NCBI RefSeq assembly: GCF_015476235.1
Contig: NZ_CP064338.1
Location: 682,001 to 746,000 of the forward strand
Origin: Caldimonas thermodepolymerans
GTDB taxonomy: Bacteria > Pseudomonadota > Gammaproteobacteria > Burkholderiales > Burkholderiaceae_C
Direction of reading: 5' to 3'
DNA length: 64,000 nt
This document shows positions 9,227 to 19,541 of the stretch, in pieces. Every line of letters starts with the position of its first letter. Within the stretch, counting starts at the first letter, position 1. The notes beneath the pieces were generated by a model, which had not been told where the DNA came from, ran no database searches, and saw nothing but the letters and a program-made list of their open reading frames with translations. The translations under genes were made by a program, and so were the position numbers.

Positions 9227-10420
9227 TCAGCCCGCGGCGCGCTTGCTGAGGATCTCGAAAGCGGGCAGGGTCTTGCCTTCCAGCACCTCCAGGAAGGCAC
9301 CGCCGCCGGTGGAGATGTAGCCGACGTCCTTCTCGATGCCGTACTTGGCGATCGCCGCCAGGGTGTCGCCACCGCCGGCGATGCTGAAGGCGCTCGACGC
9401 GGCGATCGCGCGGGCGATGGTCTCGGTGCCCTGGGCGAAGGCGTCGAACTCGAACACGCCCACCGGGCCGTTCCAGACGATGGTGCCGGCGGCCTTGAGC
9501 TTGTCGGCCAGGGCCTGCGCGGTCTGCGGGCCGATGTCGAGGATCATCTCGTCGTCGGCCACGTCGGTGGCGGCCTTCACGGTGGCCGGCGCGTCGGCCT
9601 TGAATTCCTTGGCCACCACCACGTCGGCCGGGATCGGCACCTCGGCGCCGCGCGCCTTCATCGCCTCGATCACGGCCTTGGCCTCGCCCACCAGGTCGGG
9701 CTCGGCCAGCGACTTGCCGATCTTCAGCCCGGCGGCCAGCATGAAGGTGTTGGCGATGCCGCCGCCGACCACCAGCTGGTCCACGTTCTTCGCCAGCGAC
9801 TGCAGGATGGTCAGCTTGGTCGAGACCTTGGAGCCGGCGACGATGGCCACCAGCGGGCGCTTCGGGTTGTCCAGCGCCTTGGTGATCGCGTCGATCTCGG
9901 CGGCCAGCAGCGGGCCGGCGCAGGCGACGGGCGCGAACTGCGCGATGCCGTAGGTCGAGGCCTCGGCGCGGTGCGCCGTGCCGAACGCATCGTGCACGAA
10001 GATGTCGCACAGCGCGGCCATCTTCTTCGCCAGCTCCTCGTTGTTCTTCTTCTCGCCCTTGTTCAGGCGGCAGTTCTCCAGCAGCACGACCTGGCCGGGC
10101 TGCACGTCCACGCCGTCGACCCAGTCGGACACCAGCGGCACCTCGCGGCCGAGCAGCTCGCCCAGGCGCGCGGCGACCGGGGCCAGCGAGTCTTCCGGCT
10201 TGAACTCGCCTTCGGTGGGGCGGCCCAGGTGCGAGGTGACCATCACCGCGGCCCCCGCGTCCAGCGCCATCCGGATGCAGGGAATCGATGCGCGGATGCG
10301 GGTGTCTTCGGTGATGCGGCCGCTGTCGTCCTGCGGGACGTTCAGGTCGGCGCGGATGAACACCCGACGCCCCTGGACCTTGCCTTGGGCGATCAGATCG
10401 GAAAAGCGCAGTACGTTCAT
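9227..10420 (-). CDS. pgk: Phosphoglycerate kinase
   Basis: Transfers phosphate between 1,3-bisphosphoglycerate and ADP in glycolysis or gluconeogenesis. The 397-residue length is standard. Family segments include [24 protein letters not shown], the hinge-region [10 protein letters not shown] and the nucleotide-binding [13 protein letters not shown]. It is followed by an intrinsic terminator, so it is probably transcribed separately from pyk. Between it and azlD (99 bp) there is a 7-bp perfect hairpin at 10484-10503 without a T-run. Confidence 0.97.
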   Translation of the reverse strand: MNVLRFSDLIAQGKVQGRRVFIRADLNVPQDDSGRITEDTRIRASIPCIRMALDAGAAVMVTSHLGRPTEGEFKPEDSLAPVAARLGELLGREVPLVSDWVDGVDVQPGQVVLLENCRLNKGEKKNNEELAKKMAALCDIFVHDAFGTAHRAEASTYGIAQFAPVACAGPLLAAEIDAITKALDNPKRPLVAIVAGSKVSTKLTILQSLAKNVDQLVVGGGIANTFMLAAGLKIGKSLAEPDLVGEAKAVIEAMKARGAEVPIPADVVVAKEFKADAPATVKAATDVADDEMILDIGPQTAQALADKLKAAGTIVWNGPVGVFEFDAFAQGTETIARAIAASSAFSIAGGGDTLAAIAKYGIEKDVGYISTGGGAFLEVLEGKTLPAFEILSKRAAG

Positions 10421-10519
10421 GGTGGTCTTGCTTGTGCTCGGAGTTGGGATCTCGAAACCCCGGATTGTGCCCCCTGCGGCGCTGCCGCCCCGTGTCGGGC
10501 GGCAACGGCGGGCGATGCG

Positions 10520-10849
10520 TCACCAGCCGAGGCCGATGTGCAGCGGCAGGTAGACCGCCATGCCGGTCACGATGGTGCCGAGGATGCCGCGGCGCCAGAA
10601 GTAGTAGGCGCTGGCCGCCACCACAGCGGGCAGGCGCGCGTCCTGCCAGGTGGCGATGAAGTCGCCCTGGGTCATCAGCACCTCGGGCGCGATGACCGCG
10701 ATCAGCGCCGCCAGCGGGGCGTAGCGCAGCCCGCGCTTGACCCAGTCGGGCATCGGCAGCTCGCGGTCGGGCAGCATGAAGAAGCCGCGTGTGACCACGG
10801 TGATCACGGCCAGGCCGAGGATCGTGACGATGATCTCCCAGGTGGCCAT
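10520..10849 (-). CDS. azlD: AzlD-family branched-chain amino acid export subunit
   Basis: A 109-residue, very hydrophobic membrane protein with three to four predicted segments. It carries the family's RGFFMLPDRELPMPDWVKRG-type loop after the first helix (residues about 20-40) and APLAALIAVIAPEVL. AzlD is the small partner of AzlC in the LIV-E exporters that expel branched-chain amino acids. Its ATG overlaps the azlC stop by one base (TGATG), which indicates translational coupling to its partner. Confidence 0.9.
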   Translation of the reverse strand: MATWEIIVTILGLAVITVVTRGFFMLPDRELPMPDWVKRGLRYAPLAALIAVIAPEVLMTQGDFIATWQDARLPAVVAASAYYFWRRGILGTIVTGMAVYLPLHIGLGW

Positions 10850-11631
10850 CAGGCGCGCTCCCGGTCCTGCGCGTCGCGCCGGGCCTGGCGCCGGGCGCGC
10901 TCGACCGCCTCGATGCCCAGGCCCACGGCCACCGCGGCGGCCACGGCCAGCAGGATGTTCATGCGCAGCGGCAGCGCGTAGGCCGCGATCGCCGCAGCTG
11001 CGGCGGTGCCGCCGGCCAGCCAGGTGACCTTGTCCTGCAGCAGCGAGCAGGTGATGCCCAGCAGCGCCAGCACGCCGGCAAAGCCCAGCCCCCATTCCAG
11101 CGGGATCACGTTGGCCAGCACGATGCCCAGGATGGACGAGGCCTGCCAGCCGAACCAGTTGATCGCCACGCCGCCCCAGAAGTACGGCAGGGCGTCCGGG
11201 TGCGGGCCGGGATCGGGGAAGCGCTTCATGAACAGCACGTAGTTCACGTCCCCGGTGAAGTAGCCGATCACCGCACGCTGCCAGCGCGGGTACGGGGCGA
11301 AGTAGGGCCGCCACATCGCGCTGAAGATCACGAAGCGCAGGTTCACGCAGGTGGCGGCGACCCACACCACCCAGATCGGCGCGCCGGAGGCGATCAGCGG
11401 CAGGGCGGTCAGTTGCGCGCTGCCGGCGAACACCAGCAGCGACATGAACAGGGCCATCGGCACCGACAGCCCGCTCTTGACCATCGCCACGCCCGTGACC
11501 AGGCCCCAGGCGGAAATGCCCAGCGCCACGTGGCCGATGTCCAGCGCGCCACGCCGGAACTCCGGGTGGCGCAGCGTGCGGCGCAGGGCCGGGCCGAGGG
11601 CGAAGCGGGCGGGGGTGGTGACGGACGACAT
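10849..11631 (-). CDS. azlC: AzlC-family branched-chain amino acid exporter, large subunit
   Basis: A 260-residue inner-membrane protein with about seven hydrophobic segments. The early stretch GDIGHVALGISAWGLVTGVAMVKS-like (residues about 35-60), FAGSAQLTALPLIASGAP and FTGDVNYVLFMKRFP are characteristic of AzlC. The ATG at 11629-11631 is preferred over a TTG four codons upstream. It forms a two-gene unit with azlD, and the likely function is export of branched-chain amino acids or analogues. No dedicated regulator is seen beside it. Confidence 0.9.
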   Translation of the reverse strand: MSSVTTPARFALGPALRRTLRHPEFRRGALDIGHVALGISAWGLVTGVAMVKSGLSVPMALFMSLLVFAGSAQLTALPLIASGAPIWVVWVAATCVNLRFVIFSAMWRPYFAPYPRWQRAVIGYFTGDVNYVLFMKRFPDPGPHPDALPYFWGGVAINWFGWQASSILGIVLANVIPLEWGLGFAGVLALLGITCSLLQDKVTWLAGGTAAAAAIAAYALPLRMNILLAVAAAVAVGLGIEAVERARRQARRDAQDRERA

Positions 11632-11731
11632 GGGGCAGGCCAAGCCGACATTGTCGTCAACTTGCCTGCCCCGCGCAGGACCTGGCCTCGTTCAGCCAGG
11701 ATTCAGTTTGGAGGGTGTGGCGGCGCGGCAC

Positions 11732-12328
11732 TCAGAAGCGCATGCCGACGCCCACGCCGACCAGCAGCGGGTCGACCTTGAGCGTGCCGAGCTTGGTGCC
11801 GCCGGCCTTCACGTCGGTGCGGATCTGCACCTTCTTGACGTCGAAGTTGAGGTAGACGTTCTTGGTCAGCTCGTAGTCGACGCCGGCCTGCAGCGCCAGG
11901 CCGTAGCTGTCCTTGTCGATGCTCACGCCCGCGGGCAGGTCGACGCTGGAGAAGCGCGTGTAGTTGACGCCCGCGCCGACGTAGGGCTTGAACGCGCCCA
12001 GGTCGGTGAAGTGGTACTGCAGCGTCAGCGTCGGCGGCAGGTGCTTGAGCGAGCCGATCTTCGCGCCGGCCGAGCGCACGTCGTGCTTCTGCGGGTAGGT
12101 CAGGATCAGCTCGGCGGCGATGTTGGGCGTGAAGAAGTACGAGATGTCGACTTCGGGGATGACCTTGTCGTTGACGCTGAGGTCCAGGCCGGTGCTGTCC
12201 TTGTTGACGCTGTCGATGTTGACGGCGCGCACGCGCACCATCCACGGCGTCGTGTCGTCCGCCTGGGCGGCGACGGGGGCAAGGGCGGCCAGGCCGAGCA
12301 GCGAGGCGAGGAGGTACTTCTGCTTCAT
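11732..12328 (-). CDS. ompW: OmpW-family outer membrane protein
   Basis: A 198-residue protein with a signal peptide (MKQKYLLASLLGLAAL, cleavage near AQA|DD) followed by an eight-stranded barrel. Diagnostic parts are WMVRVRAVNI at the mature start, TPNIAAELILTYPQKHDV, the PPTLTLQYHF strand, PYVGAGVNYT and the terminal VGVGVGMRF ending in Phe, which is recognised by the Bam machinery. OmpW proteins are small hydrophobic-channel porins. It is monocistronic, flanked by azlC and metF with gaps of 100 and 159 bp. Confidence 0.93.
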   Translation of the reverse strand: MKQKYLLASLLGLAALAPVAAQADDTTPWMVRVRAVNIDSVNKDSTGLDLSVNDKVIPEVDISYFFTPNIAAELILTYPQKHDVRSAGAKIGSLKHLPPTLTLQYHFTDLGAFKPYVGAGVNYTRFSSVDLPAGVSIDKDSYGLALQAGVDYELTKNVYLNFDVKKVQIRTDVKAGGTKLGTLKVDPLLVGVGVGMRF

Positions 12329-12487
12329 GATGGTTCTTCGGTGTCCAGGGAGCACGGGAACATTCCCTGCGTCCATTCGACACCCCGCCTCGCGCGGCCG
12401 GTTTGTCGCATCGCAAGCTCCGCGGCGCCGCGCCGCCCGGCGCACACGGTCTTTGCGCCGCGTCAGGGAAACGGCGCGACCGTGCGC

Positions 12488-13336
12488 TCAGAGCAACTGC
12501 AGGCGCCGGCAGATCTCCAGCGTCGCGCCGGCCTGGTTCATCGTGTAGAAGTGGAAGCCCGGCGCGCCACCGGCGCGCAGCCGCTCGCACAGCGCCGTGA
12601 CCACGTCCAGCCCGAAGGCCTGGATCGAGGCCTTGTCGTCGCCGAAGCTTTGCAGCCGGTTGCGGATCCAGCGCGGGATCTCGGCGCCGCAGGCGTCGGA
12701 GAAGCGCATCAGCTGCGACGAGTTGGTGATCGGCATGATGCCGGGGATCACCGGGATCTCCACGCCCAGCCGGCGCACGTCGTCGACGAAGCGGAAGTAG
12801 GCGTCGCCGTTGAAGAAGTACTGCGTGATGGCCGCGTCGGCGCCGGCGCGGACCTTGGTCGCGAAGGCCTGCAGGTCGGCTTCGGGCGAGCGGGCCTGGG
12901 GGTGCATCTCGGGGTAGGCGGCGACCTCGATGTGGAAGTGGTCGCCGGTCTCGGCGCGGATGAAGGCCACCAGGTCGCTGGCGTAGCGGAACTCGCCGAA
13001 GCCGCCGTAGCCCGAGGGCAGGTCGCCGCGCAGCGCGACGATGCGCCGCACGCCGGCGGTCTTGAACTGCTGCAGCTTCTCGCGGATGCTGGCCTGGTCC
13101 GCGCCGATGCACGAGAAGTGCGGCGCGGCATCGACGCCTTCGGCGAGGATGGCCTGCACGGTCTGCAGCGTGCCGTCCTGGGTCGAGCCGCCGGCGCCGT
13201 AGGTCACCGAGCAGTACTGGGGCGCCAGCGCGTACAGCTGCTGGCGCACCGCGGCCAGCTTGTCGACGCCTTCGGGCGTCTTGGGCGGAAAGAACTCCAG
13301 GCTGACCGGCAGCCTGGTGGTGGGTGTCGTCGTCAT
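12488..13336 (-). CDS. metF: 5,10-methylenetetrahydrofolate reductase
   Basis: FAD enzyme that reduces 5,10-methylene-THF to 5-methyl-THF, the methyl donor for methionine synthesis. The 282-residue single-domain bacterial form has VSLEFFPPKTPEG at the N-terminus, VTYGAGGSTQDGT, ALRGDLPSGYGGF, QYFFNGDAYFRFVDD and PGIMPITN. The ATG at 13334-13336 has GAGGA 4-5 nt upstream. It follows tlyA by 7 bp, with ahcY further upstream on the same strand, so methyl-cycle genes are grouped here. Confidence 0.96.
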   Translation of the reverse strand: MTTTPTTRLPVSLEFFPPKTPEGVDKLAAVRQQLYALAPQYCSVTYGAGGSTQDGTLQTVQAILAEGVDAAPHFSCIGADQASIREKLQQFKTAGVRRIVALRGDLPSGYGGFGEFRYASDLVAFIRAETGDHFHIEVAAYPEMHPQARSPEADLQAFATKVRAGADAAITQYFFNGDAYFRFVDDVRRLGVEIPVIPGIMPITNSSQLMRFSDACGAEIPRWIRNRLQSFGDDKASIQAFGLDVVTALCERLRAGGAPGFHFYTMNQAGATLEICRRLQLL

Positions 13337-13343
13337 TGCGTCC

Positions 13344-14108
13344 TCACGCATCGGGCGCTTGCGCCCAGATGAAGAATTCCCGGTTGCCGTCCCCGCCGGC
13401 GATGGGGCTGTCGAACCAGCCGCGCACGCGCCAGCCGAGCGCGGCGCAGGCCTCGCGCAGGCGCTGCTCGACGCGCGCGTACTGCGACGCGTCGCGCACC
13501 AGCCCGCCCTTGCCGACATGCTGCGGCCCGACCTCGAACTGCGGCTTGACCAGCAGCAGCGCCTGCCCGCCAGGCCGCAGCCACGGCGCCAGCGCCGGCA
13601 GCACGCGTTCCAGCGAGATGAAGGACAGGTCGCCGACGACGAGGTCGAAGCTGTGCCTCGCGGTCTCGCGCCCGAACGCCGAGTCCTCCAGCGCCCGCGC
13701 GTTGACGCCCTCGTACGCCGTCACGCGCGCATCGCCGCGCAGCTTCCCGTGCAGCTGCCCGTGCCCGACGTCCACACCGACCACGCGCGCGGCGCCGCAC
13801 TGCAGCAGCACGTCGGTGAAGCCGCCGGTGCTCTGCCCGACGTCCAGGCAGGTCCAGCCCCGCACGTCCAGCCCCGTGGCGGCGAGCGCGCCTTCCAGCT
13901 TCAGCCCGCCGCGCGAGACGTAGCGCAGCTCGGCGTCGTCGGTCACGCGCAGCGGCACGCCCTCGGGCAGTTCCTCGCCGGCCTTGCGCAGCACCGTCCA
14001 GCCGCGCGGTCCCTTCCACTGCGCCGCGCCGCGCTCGATCAGCCGCTGCGCGGCCGACCGGCTCGGGGCCAGTCCGCGCTGTACCAACAACTGATCCGCT
14101 CGCGTCAT
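13344..14108 (-). CDS. tlyA: TlyA-family rRNA 2'-O-methyltransferase (hemolysin A family)
   Basis: A 254-residue protein with an N-terminal S4 RNA-binding domain (residues 1-60, RADQLLVQRGLAPSRSAAQR) and a C-terminal FtsJ-like Rossmann methyltransferase domain with the SAM motif LDVGQSTGGFTDVLLQ. TlyA of mycobacteria 2'-O-methylates C1409 in 16S and C1920 in 23S rRNA; the exact target here is inferred. The ATG at 14106-14108 opens the S4 domain; a longer reading frame adds unrelated sequence. It uses SAM, which fits its place between ahcY and metF. Confidence 0.9.
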   Translation of the reverse strand: MTRADQLLVQRGLAPSRSAAQRLIERGAAQWKGPRGWTVLRKAGEELPEGVPLRVTDDAELRYVSRGGLKLEGALAATGLDVRGWTCLDVGQSTGGFTDVLLQCGAARVVGVDVGHGQLHGKLRGDARVTAYEGVNARALEDSAFGRETARHSFDLVVGDLSFISLERVLPALAPWLRPGGQALLLVKPQFEVGPQHVGKGGLVRDASQYARVEQRLREACAALGWRVRGWFDSPIAGGDGNREFFIWAQAPDA

Positions 14109-14251
14109 CTCGAACCGCAGTGCAACGGGCCGCCCGGCGTCCCTGCCGGGCCGCAGGGCATGCTCGGCCGGGCGGGCGCCGTGGATCCGGCGTGGCCGGC
14201 CCACGCGTGTCGCCCCCTTTTCCAAGGGGCGGCCGCCAGGCCGTAGGGGGT

Positions 14252-15688
<1,437 letters not shown>

Positions 15689-15718
15689 GGTGACTCCGGG
15701 AACGTGAGGGTGGATCCG

Positions 15719-15758
15719 CCCACGCTTCCGGAGGGCACTCACCGCACGGAAGCGTGGG
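15719..15758 (-). promoter_or_regulatory. Perfect inverted repeat between the SAH riboswitch and ahcY
   Basis: A 12-bp perfect stem (CCCACGCTTCCG at 15758-15747 on the minus strand, paired with CGGAAGCGTGGG at 15730-15719) with a 16-nt loop begins right at the 3' edge of the riboswitch. No T-run follows, so it is not a standard intrinsic terminator. It may be the expression platform or an mRNA-stabilising hairpin. Confidence 0.6.
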
Positions 15759-15818
15759 TGAGCGTCGTTGCTTGATGCCGAGCCTGGCGTCCGTGGCGGA
15801 CGCTGCAACGCTCCTCGG
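15754..15818 (-). promoter_or_regulatory. SAH riboswitch in the ahcY leader
   Basis: Read on the minus strand, the leader contains the hallmark blocks CCGAGGAGCG, CCAGGCTCGG and GACGCTCACCC in the right order. CCGAG pairs with CTCGG (P1), and GAGCGT pairs with ACGCTC to close the pseudoknot. This matches the SAH riboswitch known upstream of ahcY in beta- and gammaproteobacteria, which turns expression on when SAH accumulates. Confidence 0.92.
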
Positions 15819-15828
15819 TTGGGGGCGG

Positions 15829-15834
15829 ATTATA
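15829..15834 (-). promoter_or_regulatory. ahcY promoter -10 element
   Basis: A perfect TATAAT on the minus strand lies 11 nt before the first base of the riboswitch, which places the transcript start at the aptamer. Its TAA (15832-15830) is at the same time the stop codon of the upstream transporter gene. The -35 region is poor. Confidence 0.75.
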
Positions 15835-16807
15835 CGGCCGCCGTTTCCCCGGAGGGCCGGTCGGCCGCAGTGTCCTCGGGGCTGTTGGCGATGCGCTGGA
15901 ACCAGGTGGCCACCAGCCCGCCCGAGATGTTGTGCCAGACGCTGAAGATCGCGCTGGGCACGGCCGCCAGCGGCGAGAAGTGCGCCGCCGCGAGCGCCGC
16001 GCCCAGGCCCGAGTTCTGCATGCCGACCTCGATCGCGAGCGTCTTGCGCCGGGCGATGCTGCGGCCGGTCAGCTTGCCGAGCAGGTAGCCCAGCAGCAGG
16101 CCCAGGCCGTTGTGCAGCACGACCACCGCGAAGATCAGCGCGCCGCTTTCGGCGATGCGGGCCTGGTTGGCCGCGACCACCGCGCCGACGATGGCGACGA
16201 TCGCCGCCACCGACACCAGCGGCAGCACGTCCACCGCGAGCTTGACCTTCTCGCGCAGCAGCGACTGCGCGACCACGCCCAGCGCGATCGGCAGCACCAC
16301 CACCTGCACGATGGACCAGAACATCGCGCCGGCGTTGACGTCCAGCCAGGCGCTGGCCAGCAGCCAGATCAGCGCGGGGGTGACGAGCGGCGCGAGCAGC
16401 GTGGTCACCGAGGTGATCGCCACCGACAGCGCCACGTCGCCGCGGCCCAGGTAGGTCATCACGTTGGAGGCGGTGCCGCCCGGGCAGCAGCCGACCAGGA
16501 TCACGCCCACGGCGATCTCGGGCGGCAGCCCCAGCAGCTGGCACAGGGCCCAGGCCAGGCCCGGCATGATGAGGAACTGGCCCAGCACGCCGATCAGCAC
16601 GTCGACGGGCCGGCGGAACACTTCACGGAAGTCGTCCTTCGACAGGGTCAGGCCCATGCCGAACATGACGATGCCCAGCAGCACCGTGATCCACGGCGCG
16701 ATCCAGCGGAACTGGGCGGGGGCGAAATAGGCGAGCACGGCGAACAGCAGCACCCAGGCGGCAAAGGTCTTGCCGACGAACTGGCTCAGGCGGACGAGGG
16801 CCTGCAT
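15830..16807 (-). CDS. Bile acid:sodium symporter (BASS) family transporter
   Basis: A 325-residue inner-membrane protein with nine to ten hydrophobic segments. The family marks [33 protein letters not shown] and the late [14 protein letters not shown] are present; the last two belong to the crossover and sodium-site regions of BASS proteins. The substrate is probably an organic anion or 2-oxoacid and cannot be read from sequence. It runs toward ahcY, whose -10 box overlaps its TAA stop codon, so the two are adjacent but separately promoted. Confidence 0.88.
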   Translation of the reverse strand: MQALVRLSQFVGKTFAAWVLLFAVLAYFAPAQFRWIAPWITVLLGIVMFGMGLTLSKDDFREVFRRPVDVLIGVLGQFLIMPGLAWALCQLLGLPPEIAVGVILVGCCPGGTASNVMTYLGRGDVALSVAITSVTTLLAPLVTPALIWLLASAWLDVNAGAMFWSIVQVVVLPIALGVVAQSLLREKVKLAVDVLPLVSVAAIVAIVGAVVAANQARIAESGALIFAVVVLHNGLGLLLGYLLGKLTGRSIARRKTLAIEVGMQNSGLGAALAAAHFSPLAAVPSAIFSVWHNISGGLVATWFQRIANSPEDTAADRPSGETAAV

Positions 16808-17126
16808 GGCGGATTCCTTGCGAGTGGCGAAACGGCGGTGAAGCCGGCGCCTCGCGGGGGCCGGGTGCGGTCACGGGCGGACGTCGGGCGGTGCCGCGCC
16901 TGGTGGGCGCAGGACCTGGGGTTAACCCTGATTCTAGGCAGGGGGACATGCCCCGGGCCGCGGCGGGGATACTGAAGATGTGCAGTTTTCCCTTCGTACA
17001 AACCCCTTCGGCGCGGCCGGGGCGGGTGCGCGCCCGGCACCGCCCGGGCAGGGGCGTGGGAAAATGCGGGCCTGCCGGCGGCCGTGCGACGACACGGCCG
17101 CAGCTACTTGTACCGGAGCCCGTCCC
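16808..17126. other. Divergent intergenic region, BASS transporter and prfC
   Basis: This 319-bp stretch holds the 5' regions of two divergent genes. A minus-strand TAGAAT near 16930-16936 could be the -10 of the transporter gene. The prfC ribosome binding site, GGAG, lies 8 nt before its TTG start. I see no conserved structure, repeat or RNA gene. Confidence 0.5.
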
Positions 17127-18737
17127 TTGTCTGCCTCACCTCATGCCGCCGAAGTCCGGCGCCGCCGCACCTTTGCCATCATCTCGCACCCCGACGCGGG
17201 CAAGACCACGCTGACGGAAAAGCTGCTGCTGTTCTCCGGCGCGATCCACATCGCCGGCTCGGTCAAGGCCCGCAAGGCCAGCCGCCATGCCACCTCGGAC
17301 TGGATGGAAATCGAGAAGCAGCGCGGCATCTCGGTGGCGAGCTCGGTGATGCAGATGCTGTACCGCGACCACGTCATCAACCTGCTCGACACCCCGGGCC
17401 ACCGCGACTTCTCCGAGGACACCTACCGCGTGCTGACCGCGGTGGACTCGGCGCTGATGGTGATCGACGCGGCCAACGGCGTGGAAGCGCAGACCCGCCG
17501 CCTGATCGAGGTGTGCCGCCAGCGCGACACGCCCATCATCACCTTCATCAACAAGATGGACCGCGAGGGCCGCGACCCGATCGCGCTGCTCGACGAGATC
17601 GAGGCGGAACTCGGCATGCCCTGCGTGCCGATGACCTGGCCGGTCGGCCAGGGCAAGGCCTTCGGCGGCATCGTGGACCTGCGCGCGCGCCACATGCGGC
17701 TGTTCCGTGCCGGCGAGGACCGCGTCACCGACCAGCAGATCGTGCCGCTGACCGAGGCCGCCGCGCTGCGCGAGCGCTTCGGCCACGACTACGAGCTGGC
17801 CGAGCAGAACATCGAGCTGCTGACCGAGGCGGCGCCGGCCTTCGACCGCGAGGCCTTCCTCGCCGCGAAGCAGACGCCGGTGTTCTTCGGCTCGGCGGTC
17901 AACAACTTCGGCGTGCAGGAGGTACTGGACGCGCTGGTGGACCTGGCGCCCGCGCCGGGGCCGCGCGCCTCCACCACGCGCGTGGTCGCACCGGACGAGG
18001 AGCAGTTCTCCGGCGTGGTGTTCAAGGTGCAGGCCAACATGGACCCGTCGCACCGCGACCGCATCGCCTTCGTGCGCGTCTACTCCGGGCGCTACACGCA
18101 GGGCATGAAGCTCAAGGTGCAGCGCACCGGCAAGGAGCTGCGGCCCACCAGCGTGGTGACCTTCCTGTCGCAGCGCCGCGAGGCGGTCGACGAGGCCTAC
18201 GCCGGCGACATCATCGGCTTCACGACCCACGGCGGCGTGCAGCTGGGCGACACCATCACCGAAGGCGAGGCGCTGCAGTACACCGGGCTGCCCTTCTTCG
18301 CGCCCGAGCTGTTCCAGGCCGTGGAGCTGGCCAACCCGATGAAGAGCAAGCAGCTGCAGGCCGGGTTGCTGCAGCTGGGCGAGGAAGGGGCGATCCAGGT
18401 GTTCCGCCCGCACGAAGGCGGGCCGATGCTGCTGGGTGCGGTCGGCCAGCTGCAGTTCGAGGTCGTCCAGCACCGCCTGAAGACCGAATACGGCGTCGAG
18501 GTGCGACTGATGCCATCGCGCTTCGTCGGCGCGCGCTGGATCACGGCCGACACGCCCGAGGAACTGAAGAAGTTCACCGACGCCAACGCCAGCAAGCTCG
18601 CGCTCGACGCGGCCGACACGCTGGCCTACCTGATGACCTCGCCGTACGACCTGCGGCTGACGCAGGAGCGCTTCCCCAGGGTCCGCTTCCACCCGCTGCG
18701 CGAGCACGCCGGGCTGGTGCTGGAAAAGGCCGCGTGA
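17127..18737 (+). CDS. prfC: Peptide chain release factor 3
   Basis: GTPase that recycles RF1/RF2 from the ribosome after termination. The 536-residue protein shows the G1 motif SHPDAGKTT (residues 20-28), DTPGH, NKMDREGRDP and the RF3 segment KFTDANASKLALD. The start is a TTG at 17127: it gives the normal RF3 opening (SASPHAAEVRRRRTFA) and has GGAG at 8 nt. An in-frame upstream ATG would add 49 low-complexity residues without homology. It is followed after 20 bp by an HAD phosphatase gene. Confidence 0.96.
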   Translation: MSASPHAAEVRRRRTFAIISHPDAGKTTLTEKLLLFSGAIHIAGSVKARKASRHATSDWMEIEKQRGISVASSVMQMLYRDHVINLLDTPGHRDFSEDTYRVLTAVDSALMVIDAANGVEAQTRRLIEVCRQRDTPIITFINKMDREGRDPIALLDEIEAELGMPCVPMTWPVGQGKAFGGIVDLRARHMRLFRAGEDRVTDQQIVPLTEAAALRERFGHDYELAEQNIELLTEAAPAFDREAFLAAKQTPVFFGSAVNNFGVQEVLDALVDLAPAPGPRASTTRVVAPDEEQFSGVVFKVQANMDPSHRDRIAFVRVYSGRYTQGMKLKVQRTGKELRPTSVVTFLSQRREAVDEAYAGDIIGFTTHGGVQLGDTITEGEALQYTGLPFFAPELFQAVELANPMKSKQLQAGLLQLGEEGAIQVFRPHEGGPMLLGAVGQLQFEVVQHRLKTEYGVEVRLMPSRFVGARWITADTPEELKKFTDANASKLALDAADTLAYLMTSPYDLRLTQERFPRVRFHPLREHAGLVLEKAA

Positions 18738-18757
18738 GGACACGGAGGACCGGCCCG

Positions 18758-19537
18758 ATGCAGCCGCTGCAAGCGTGGCCCGTGGACGCGCGCCGGCGCA
18801 TCCGGGGCGTCTTCACCGACATCGACGACACGCTGACGACCAACGGCGCGATCACCGCCGACGCGCTGCAGGCGCTGGCCGACCTGCAGGCCGCCGGCTT
18901 GGTCGTGATCCCGATCACCGGCCGGCCGATGGGCTGGTCCGAGCCGTTCGCGCGCAGCTGGCCGGTCGCGGCCATCGTGCCGGAGAATGGCGCGATGGCG
19001 CTGCTGCCCGACGGGCGCACGCTCTACGTGCAGGACGAGGCTACGCGTGCGCGCAATGCCGAGCGGCTGCGCCAGGTCGCGCAGCGCGTGCTGCGCGAGG
19101 TGCCCGGCGCGACGCTGGCGCGCGACAGCGCCGGGCGCGTCACCGACATCGCGATCGACCACGGCGAGTTCGCCCACCTGCCGCCCGAGCGCATCGAGCA
19201 GGTGGTCGCGCTGATGCGCGCCGAAGGCATGGTCGCCACGGTCAGCTCGATCCACATCAACGGCTGGTTCGGCTCGCACGACAAGCTCAGCGGCGCGCGC
19301 TGGATCGTGCGCGAGCTCTACGGCCGCGACCTGGACGCCGAGATCGACCAGTGGGTCTACGTCGGCGATTCCACCAACGACCAGCGCATGTTCGAGCACT
19401 TCCCGCACAGCGTCGGGGTGGCGAACATCACGCGCTTCCTGCCGCAGCTGCAGCACCGGCCTGCCTACGTCACCCAGGGCGAGCGGGGGGCAGGTTTTGC
19501 CGAAGTGGCGCGTGCCCTGCTGGCAGCGCGGGGCTGA
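18758..19537 (+). CDS. HAD-superfamily (Cof/type IIB) phosphatase
   Basis: A 259-residue cytoplasmic protein with HAD motif I FTDIDDTLTTNG (two Asp near residues 20-22), motif II ITGRP and the late motif VGDSTNDQRMFEHF that binds Mg. The cap is the small alpha/beta type seen in Cof-like and phosphoglycosyl phosphatases such as MPGP and SPP. The substrate is unknown. GGAGG precedes the ATG by 8 nt. It probably forms a two-gene unit with prfC and converges on the HD-GYP gene only 4 bp away. Confidence 0.85.
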   Translation: MQPLQAWPVDARRRIRGVFTDIDDTLTTNGAITADALQALADLQAAGLVVIPITGRPMGWSEPFARSWPVAAIVPENGAMALLPDGRTLYVQDEATRARNAERLRQVAQRVLREVPGATLARDSAGRVTDIAIDHGEFAHLPPERIEQVVALMRAEGMVATVSSIHINGWFGSHDKLSGARWIVRELYGRDLDAEIDQWVYVGDSTNDQRMFEHFPHSVGVANITRFLPQLQHRPAYVTQGERGAGFAEVARALLAARG

Positions 19538-19541
19538 GGCC

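Noticed and set aside
10484-10503. Perfect 7-bp hairpin between azlD and pgk as a terminator
   Set aside because: There is no T-run on either strand, so it does not qualify as an intrinsic terminator; its role is unclear.
16980-17126. N-terminal extension of prfC from an upstream ATG
   Set aside because: The added residues have no similarity to release factor 3, while the TTG at 17127 has a good ribosome binding site and gives the normal N-terminus.
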